Notes under the pieces: generated by a model
The model's database searches: none
What the model was told of the DNA's origin: nothing
What the model saw: only the letters and a program-made list of their open reading frames with translations
Translations under genes and position numbers: made by a program
In this document: in pieces, positions 58,471-64,000 of the stretch
Layout: every line of letters starts with the position of its first letter
How positions within the stretch are numbered: the stretch's first letter is position 1
Assembly: GCA_027625915.1 (NCBI GenBank)
Contig: JANTQA010000008.1
Coordinates: 9,859,001-9,923,000 of the forward strand
DNA: 64,000 nucleotides
DNA from: Anaeramoeba flamelloides
Taxonomy: Eukaryota > Metamonada > Anaeramoebidae
Direction of reading: 5' to 3'

Positions 58471-59839
58471 GATTAATCTAAAGACTATATTTTTTAAAAT
58501 CATAACAAACACCTTTCCCAAAAATTTGGACACATCCAAAATCAAAAATAGATAAAAAAAAAAACATTAATTATATTTTTCCAAATGTCAATAAAAACCA
58601 CATTTATGTTACCAACTGTTAACGCCTTTATAAGTAATCCTTTTTATCCAAATAAAAGAAAAAAAATATAAAACGAAAAAATAAAAACATGTGTGTCCAA
58701 AATAAGGGAACCAGCAAAACAACTATATATTGGCAAATTTGTTGAAATTTCACCAAAAATTGTTGATCGATCAAATGATAAGATACCGTCTACTAATTGT
58801 ATGTGATTTTTCTATTCAATAAAATCAACACTAACCTTTGATCAACCATCAAAAAAAATTGCCAGATCTAACCAAACAGATTACGTAACTGGAAAAAAGG
58901 AAATAAAAACAAAACAGAAAAGAAAAAAAAAAAAATAAAAGTTTATAAAATCGAAATTATTTCCAAATTAAATGTAAAAAGTGCATTATTGATGTTCTTC
59001 CCACTGTTTAAACTGTGTACAAATTTTTGGAATTTAGTTTATTTACACTTATATACTCATTTAAGCAAACATTCAATTCGATTTTAAAAACAAAACTTCT
59101 TTATCAATTTTTGAAAATTATTTATCAATTTTTAAAGACAATTGATTTTTTCAAAATTAATGTTAACTAAATTAATCTGATCATTATTGTTTGAATTTTT
59201 GATATAAAAAAAAAAAAAAAGAAAAATTTGTAAAACATTTATATTTTTATTGAACCCCACTTTTTGTAATTTTTTACTAGCTTGTATGAATAAATAATTT
59301 TTATAATTTCAACTTATTTATAAAATACTAGAAAAATTAAAAAAAATAGTTACATTTCGAGTAAATTCTCAAAAATGAAATTCATATGGTTCCCACTCTA
59401 CATCTGATCATGGAAAGAAGGAAAGCTAATTGCACCATAATACTAAAACCGTTTGATCTTTAAAATCTAACTGAGGATCTAAAGTCACCAAAATTGAAAA
59501 AATTGACATAGAAAACATGGTAAAAGAAGTGATCAAGATAAAACCACAGGCAGATAACGATAAGAAAAACTAAACTTTACATCATCTAGTTATTTGAGTA
59601 ATAGCGACTATTTCTTAAAAAATACCAAGTTCGAAAGAATCTCCAATACCAAAAATAAAAATAATTTTAATGATAAGATTGAGTTTATATATGATTGACT
59701 TGAGAGAAAAACTATATTTACTATTTATATCAAAATTATTTATTAATTCTGCAATTCATAGATAATTTGACCACAATTAAATCAAAAAAAAATCCCAATT
59801 ATTTTCCAAACTAAAATTCAAAATTTTGAACATAGCTCA

Positions 59840-60420
59840 AATCGTTCAAACTATCACAATAATACAATTTCATTCAAATTGAATATAAATTTTGATTTTT
59901 GAAAAATATGAAAATCATTTTTTCATTTTTAAGTTTTTTGGATTCATTTTCTTTTTTGAATTACGTAACCTGTTTCTTGTATTAAAAAATTTTTTAAAGA
60001 TTCATATTAGGTTAAGGTTGACTTGTACAAAACAGAAGAACTCAAATACAATTAGTTGACGGTATCCAATTTTTGATCGATCAATAATTGTTAATAGGAT
60101 TTTTACCAAACACACCAATATGTATTTTTTTGTTTTGCTTTCTCCAAAATTTTTGACACACCCATGATTTATTAGTATTGATAATTATTAATTTTTATTT
60201 TTTTGTTTTATTAGTATTGTAATTTATAAATAATGTGTTATCATTTCAATTAGTGAATGGTTTTAATTTGGTATTTCTTCTTGAATATATTAAATAAGAT
60301 TTTTTTTTTTCAAGCATAGAATTTTGGTGTGTTAAAAATTTTGAATTCGAGTTTAGTTGATATAATCTGAGAAAATTTGTATTTTTTCACATGTGATACT
60401 TGATTTCAATTGATCAGAAA
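59840..60420. repeat. C-family repeat, copy 3 (uninterrupted)
   Basis: Carries ACAATTTCATTCAAATTGAA, CATATTAGGTTAAGGTTGA, TTTGATCGATCAATAATTG, ATTTATTAGTATTGATAAT, ATTTCAATTAGTGAATGG, TTAATTTGGTATTTCTTC and TTAAAAATTTTGAATTCG. It is the contiguous reference for the copy at 16290-17370 that is split by a MITE. Confidence 0.7.
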
Positions 60421-60881
60421 AATTGAATTTTCAGGTTTTTCGAAAATTCCTGGCTTTAGATTTGAAAGTTACTTTAAATTATTAAATCTTGTCTTTGGAG
60501 TGGAATCTTGAATAAAATTGAAAAAAATAAATATCAGTCAAAATCTTTATTACTACTATTTGCCAAATAAAAGGGGAGAAATTTCATTTTCCTTTTCGAT
60601 TTCCTTTTTCAAAAAGGGACTATTAAAATTTCAATCTACACTTCTTGGAAAACTCTATTTGTAAAAGAAAAAAGGAAGTGGAAGTGAAAATGCTTTCCCC
60701 ATTTATGATGCAAATACCAATAATACATTTGTTTTTATTTGTAAGTACATTAGCCACTGTTTAGTTTAAAAAGGATTTCTCGATTGGAATATCTCAAGAG
60801 AAATAAATTTTTGATTAAAACCGAGAAAAATGCACGTTAAGAAAACAAAAATAAAGAAAACTAACCCAAAATCATCAATCT

Positions 60882-61565
60882 TTACAGGATCGTTTGACTT
60901 GCGATAACTTGGATAACCTTTGACACTGCAGCAAGGTCTTGCTCAATTGACACTGTTTCTTCTTTGGGTAAATGAATGAATAGTACAGGTAAGAATTTGC
61001 CATTATTTCTGATTCCTTTAATTCTTGTTTGATATAAGGTGCGATAATAGATTTCGTTACAAAAATATTCTCCTGCATCCCTTGTCCAAAATTTCGATAC
61101 ACCAAGTGAATCTTTCATGTCTGCAATGGAAAGCATATTTAAGTCAAGAGTCGTTGGTAAAAAGTCTGGTCCACCAACAAAAATTGGCTTTGGTGGGTTC
61201 AAGTCGTCGTGAGCCAAGATGTTTGTAGCCACAGTTTCTAATCGAATCCATGGCGCGCTTGAATAGAGCCCCATATGCACAACTAAACAAAATTCGTCTG
61301 GGTGATCACCGAGATAAGAAGCAACACTTTTTACACCCTTTTCGTCAACAGACAAGATCCATGATTCGATCACTAACTTATAGCCATTGATGTTTGCTTG
61401 TGTATTATTCAACTTTTGTGCGACCTTCATGGTTGGGTTTGTGGTGTAATTCAAAAATGGCCCAAACCCCGTTAATAACACTTTTTTTGTAGGTACAGAG
61501 GAAACCGTGAGAGAAAGAAAGAAGAAAACAAAAAAGATATTGATGATTAATTTTAAAAATCTCAT
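60882..61565 (-). CDS. Pyroglutamyl-peptidase I (peptidase C15) with signal peptide
   Basis: A cysteine peptidase that removes N-terminal pyroglutamate from peptides. Residues 1-23 form a strong signal peptide (MRFLKLIINIFFVFFFLSLT...), which is unusual because C15 enzymes are normally cytosolic; this one should be secreted or lysosomal. The mature part starts KKVLLTGFGPFLNYTTNP, with the hallmark GFGPF at 33-37. The triad is complete: Glu110 in IRLETVATN, Cys169 in DAGEYFCNEIYY and His198 in FIHLPKE, in the expected order and spacing. At 227 aa it is family-sized plus the leader. Single exon; the first ATG follows a TTTTTTCTCATTTTTTCAG tract. Stop TAA. Only the localisation is unusual. Confidence 0.93.
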   Translation of the reverse strand: MRFLKLIINIFFVFFFLSLTVSSVPTKKVLLTGFGPFLNYTTNPTMKVAQKLNNTQANINGYKLVIESWILSVDEKGVKSVASYLGDHPDEFCLVVHMGLYSSAPWIRLETVATNILAHDDLNPPKPIFVGGPDFLPTTLDLNMLSIADMKDSLGVSKFWTRDAGEYFCNEIYYRTLYQTRIKGIRNNGKFLPVLFIHLPKEETVSIEQDLAAVSKVIQVIASQTIL

Positions 61566-61789
61566 TTAGGAATTTTAACAAACTGAAAAAATGAGAAAAA
61601 ATGAAAATCCATAAGTAGGTATCAGACATATTTTAAGGGTTATTCGAATTCAAGAATTTGTTCATCTTACTTTTGTGTCTAATATCATATTTTTTGGATT
61701 AAAAGAATGTTGATTAAAGAGATCTTTTTAAAATCTATAATTTATAGGGTTTTGCAAAATTTTCTTATTTTTCGAAACATTTTTTTCTG

Positions 61790-62180
61790 CTTTCCAAATT
61801 CCAAAATTTTTTCAATTTGAAACAAAGTGTTTTCCTCAAGTACACAACCACTTTAATCCAATTTAATCTAATTTATGGTTATTTTGTAATACTCTATGTT
61901 TGACAAAGTAATCGTTTTGTAACATCCTTGTGATAATTATAACTGATTTCTGAATTGAAAAAAAATTTTATAAAAATCTTCAATATCTTAAAAAAAAAAC
62001 AAAGAGATACACTTTAAAACTAACACAGTTGTATTCAAAATTCAAAATTAACAAATATTCAAATTTGAAATTGAGTATGCAAGTCTTTAAAGTTTATTCT
62101 AAAAATGTCAGAGTTTTTTATTATTGCTTTATAGAAATGTATCATACAACATCTATTGACTGGTTTTAAATCTGCTTGAG
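61790..62180. repeat. Decayed copy of the D-family element interior
   Basis: Order-preserving matches to 17595-17940: TTTCAATTTGAAACAAAGTG, TTCCTCAAGTACACAACCA, TTTAATCCAATTTAATC, AACACAGTTGT, GAAATTGAGT and TAAAAATGTC. TIR ends were not identified. Confidence 0.6.
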
Positions 62181-62299
62181 TATTGGTTATAATTGAGAAA
62201 AAAATGAGAAAAAATAAAAAAAAAAAAGAATTGGTATTTAAAAGATATCAATATATCTATTTCAACTTAAAGAATTAATCAATGTAACATAAGTTAGTT

Positions 62300-62671
62300 T
62301 TAATAGATTTTTTCAATATTATTATTTCTTATTAAATAATTGAAATCAAACCATTCATTTATTGTAAAATTTAATAGTACCAATTCTACTAAATCCCTTT
62401 CAAAAAAAGTAAAATGTTCAAAATCAAAAATAGGCAAAAGAATCTCAATTTTACTATTTTGCAAAAATGAATATTTATCCCTATGTCGTAATACAGTAAT
62501 AACCTTTTGTTGTGTAATTCCTTTTATCTCAATAAAAGAATAAATAAAATATACTAAAACTAAAGAATAAAATAGAAAATAGAAATAGAGTAAGAAATAA
62601 GATAAAAAAAAACAATTAGAAAATAATTTGATAAGTACTTGATCTTTTTTTTTCCATATAACATATTTCAT
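62300..62671 (-). CDS. Hypothetical small membrane protein (123 aa), doubtful
   Basis: ATG-started and long for such AT-rich DNA. Residues 15-47 are hydrophobic (FSNCFFLSYFLLYFYFLFYS, then a second half), predicting one or two membrane helices. The C-terminal 75 residues (KGITQQKVITVLRHRDKYSF, FERDLVELVLLNFTINEWFD) have balanced protein-like composition. No known family. It is upstream of the pyroglutamyl-peptidase gene on the same strand, 735 bp away. Could be chance or a single exon. Confidence 0.3.
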   Translation of the reverse strand: MKYVIWKKKDQVLIKLFSNCFFLSYFLLYFYFLFYSLVLVYFIYSFIEIKGITQQKVITVLRHRDKYSFLQNSKIEILLPIFDFEHFTFFERDLVELVLLNFTINEWFDFNYLIRNNNIEKIY

Positions 62672-63435
62672 AAGAAAGATAAACTTATTAAAACAGCAAC
62701 AATAATAATACTAAATAGATATCTACCTCTAAATGTGAAAAGTAGAGGAAATTGTTAGTTGTCTACAAAATACTCTTGTTTTGCTAATAAGTACTTTTTC
62801 ATGGAAAAAATAATTTTTTCTTGACGAATAAACTAATTTTTCTCAAAATAATGTTGTTTTTTTTTGTGAAAAAGTTGGAACTTTCAAAAATATTTACTAA
62901 TTTTCGTTATTAATACTTTTATACGAATAAGTAATTTTTCGTGAATAAATAATTTTTTGCTAATATATACTTTTTTACATAGAATGTTTTTTTCATAAAA
63001 TATTTGTTTTGGCAGAAAAGTACTGTTTTGACATATAAAAACAAATTAAATAAGAGGGTTAGTTGGGAAATACTATATCAATTTGAAAATCTTTTTGTTT
63101 CCGATATACAATTATAAAAATTTTCTTGAGAAATAAAACTAAAATGAAAGATTTAAAACTATAAATTGTCTCTTTGTTTATATTGCCTGGTAATAATAAA
63201 AAAAAAAAAAGGAAAAAAAAATCATAGCATTAACAAATAATCATTTTTGAGTTTTTTATTTGAGTATAATTATTTGGCTCTTTGTGGAGACAAACTCAGT
63301 GAATAATATTCCAATATAGCATATTTTTAAAGTTATAACCAGATGTCATGAAAGATTGATCCATCAATTTACAATTTTCAAAAAGAGCGATATTCATTTT
63401 TTAATCATCTCTTTCTTCGATAAAAAAAATTCAAT
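62672..63435. other. Intergenic region upstream of prefoldin
   Basis: A/T-rich. Nothing recognised apart from a pyrimidine tract (CATCTCTTTCTTCG) about 18 nt before the prefoldin ATG. Confidence 0.6.
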
Positions 63436-64000
63436 ATGGAAATTTATGCTTCTAAAAAAGTAATTGAATCAATTTATAGGGTCCAAGAAACTGTCAAAAC
63501 ACTTGAAGCAAAATACAGACATGCCTCAAATGTTTTGTATTATAAAAAAGATGATCACAAAAGAGCTTCTCTTGCTCTTCAAACGCTCAAAAAACTTGAT
63601 GAAAATGATATTACATACCGATCATTTGGAATGATGTAAATATTTGTTTACTTTTAAACTTTTGTTTGCTGTTTTTGGATCCTCATAAAATGTTCTGAAT
63701 CAAAAAAAAAACATGAATTTTTTCAATTTTTTTGTTTTTTTACTTTTATTCTTTTTTTTTCTTTTTTGATGAAAAACAAAACATAAATTACTTTTTTTTT
63801 TTTTTTTTTTTTTTACCTTTACAACCAAAGGTTTATCCAAGTTCCAGCTCCAAAATTATTGGAATACAAACAAGGCGTTGTTGACAATTTTGAAAAAGAA
63901 ATAAAACACTTAGAAAAGGAAATTGATACGATTGGAAAACAAATTATTCAAAATCAAGACAAACTTGTCAAGCTTGTTGAAGGCGCAAAAAAGAAAAAAA
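63436..64000 (+). CDS. Prefoldin subunit 1 (beta class), truncated by window end
   Basis: Prefoldin is the hexameric chaperone that hands nascent actin and tubulin to the CCT chaperonin. Exon 1 is 63436-63635, followed by a 195-nt intron (GTAAAT...AAAG, with a poly-T run near its end) and exon 2 from 63831. The phase-2 junction restores ATG-TTT, giving SFGMMFIQVPAP, which matches the GRMFI hairpin of beta prefoldins. The N-terminal helix (IYRVQETVKTLEAKYRHASN), the LKKLDENDITYRSFG turn and the C-terminal helix (FEKEIKHLEKEIDTIGKQII) form the expected coiled coil / beta hairpin / coiled coil. About 123 residues are visible, close to the family's usual length, so only the last few codons and stop are missing. 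Confidence 0.88.

Larger units (their letters stand above)
54924..60881. other. 6-kb gene-poor region with foldbacks and repeats
   Basis: Upstream of AsnA; includes its CAAAC-rich leader (about 54924-54965). Contains a 580-bp foldback (55402-55983), a G-family palindrome (57964-58149), an H-family fragment (58340-58470), a C-family repeat (59840-60420) and a small hairpin (57405-57495). Poly-T at 57690-57715 and (TA)n at 57877-57900. No gene is recognised. Confidence 0.6.

Noticed and set aside
1-64000. CRISPR arrays, rRNA genes, riboswitches, bacterial promoters, retroviral or other virus-like elements
   Set aside because: I looked for spaced direct repeats, rRNA cores, reverse transcriptase, capsid and integrase motifs and saw none. 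The repeats present are TIR or foldback DNA elements, and the DNA is eukaryotic.

Overview
The window is very AT-rich (by eye roughly 75-80% A+T outside genes) protist nuclear DNA. It carries spliceosomal introns, uses TAA as the stop of every complete gene I could read, and has no prokaryote-style operons. Low-complexity coding tracts (poly-Asn, Lys-Glu repeats), several small-GTPase regulators and an ammonia-dependent asparagine synthetase suggest a free-living amoeboid or anaerobic protist. Anaeramoeba-like Metamonada is my best guess, made from general resemblance only. I had no database to test it.

From left to right there are eight supported protein-coding loci. (1) 1928-2753 (-): first exon of a secreted S41-peptidase-like protein whose remaining exons I could not find. 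(2) 5969-20672 (-): a RalGAP-alpha-type Rap/Ral GTPase-activating protein spread over six exons and 14.7 kb. (3) 28294-32490 (+): a GPAT3/4-type glycerol-3-phosphate acyltransferase in two exons. (4) 34713-42220 (+): a PH-RhoGAP-SH3 protein in four exons whose catalytic arginine position reads glutamine. (5) 48526-50974 (+): a MyTH4-RhoGAP protein in two exons. (6) 53826-54923 (-): single-exon AsnA, a bacterial-type aspartate-ammonia ligase. (7) 60882-61565 (-): pyroglutamyl-peptidase I with an added signal peptide. (8) 63436-64000 (+): prefoldin subunit 1 (beta class), cut by the window edge. Three of the eight regulate small GTPases; the others serve glycerolipid synthesis, amino-acid metabolism, peptide trimming and protein folding. 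There is no sign of co-regulated clustering.

The rest is gene-poor: 7.6 kb at 20.7-28.3, 6.3 kb at 42.2-48.5, 6 kb at 54.9-60.9, and introns of 5.8, 5.7, 3.1 and 2.8 kb. These stretches are full of short non-autonomous DNA elements. I recognise a ~560-bp TIR family with ends TAAACTC...GAGTTTA (four copies, one nested in an older repeat), a related 706-bp element with a coding-like core, a CAGTGGTG-ended MITE, a GGGTCGAGTCA-ended element, several long foldback palindromes, and dispersed repeat families seen two to four times each. A 74-nt tRNA-like sequence with recognisable A and B boxes lies in the largest intron. A T/G-biased block at 46.7-47.6 kb is a 421-bp tandem duplication.

The gene models were assembled by hand from GT-AG junctions whose reading phases match and whose joined protein aligns with family patterns I know. 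All 12 donor sites begin GTAA, and all 11 acceptors are TAG or AAG.
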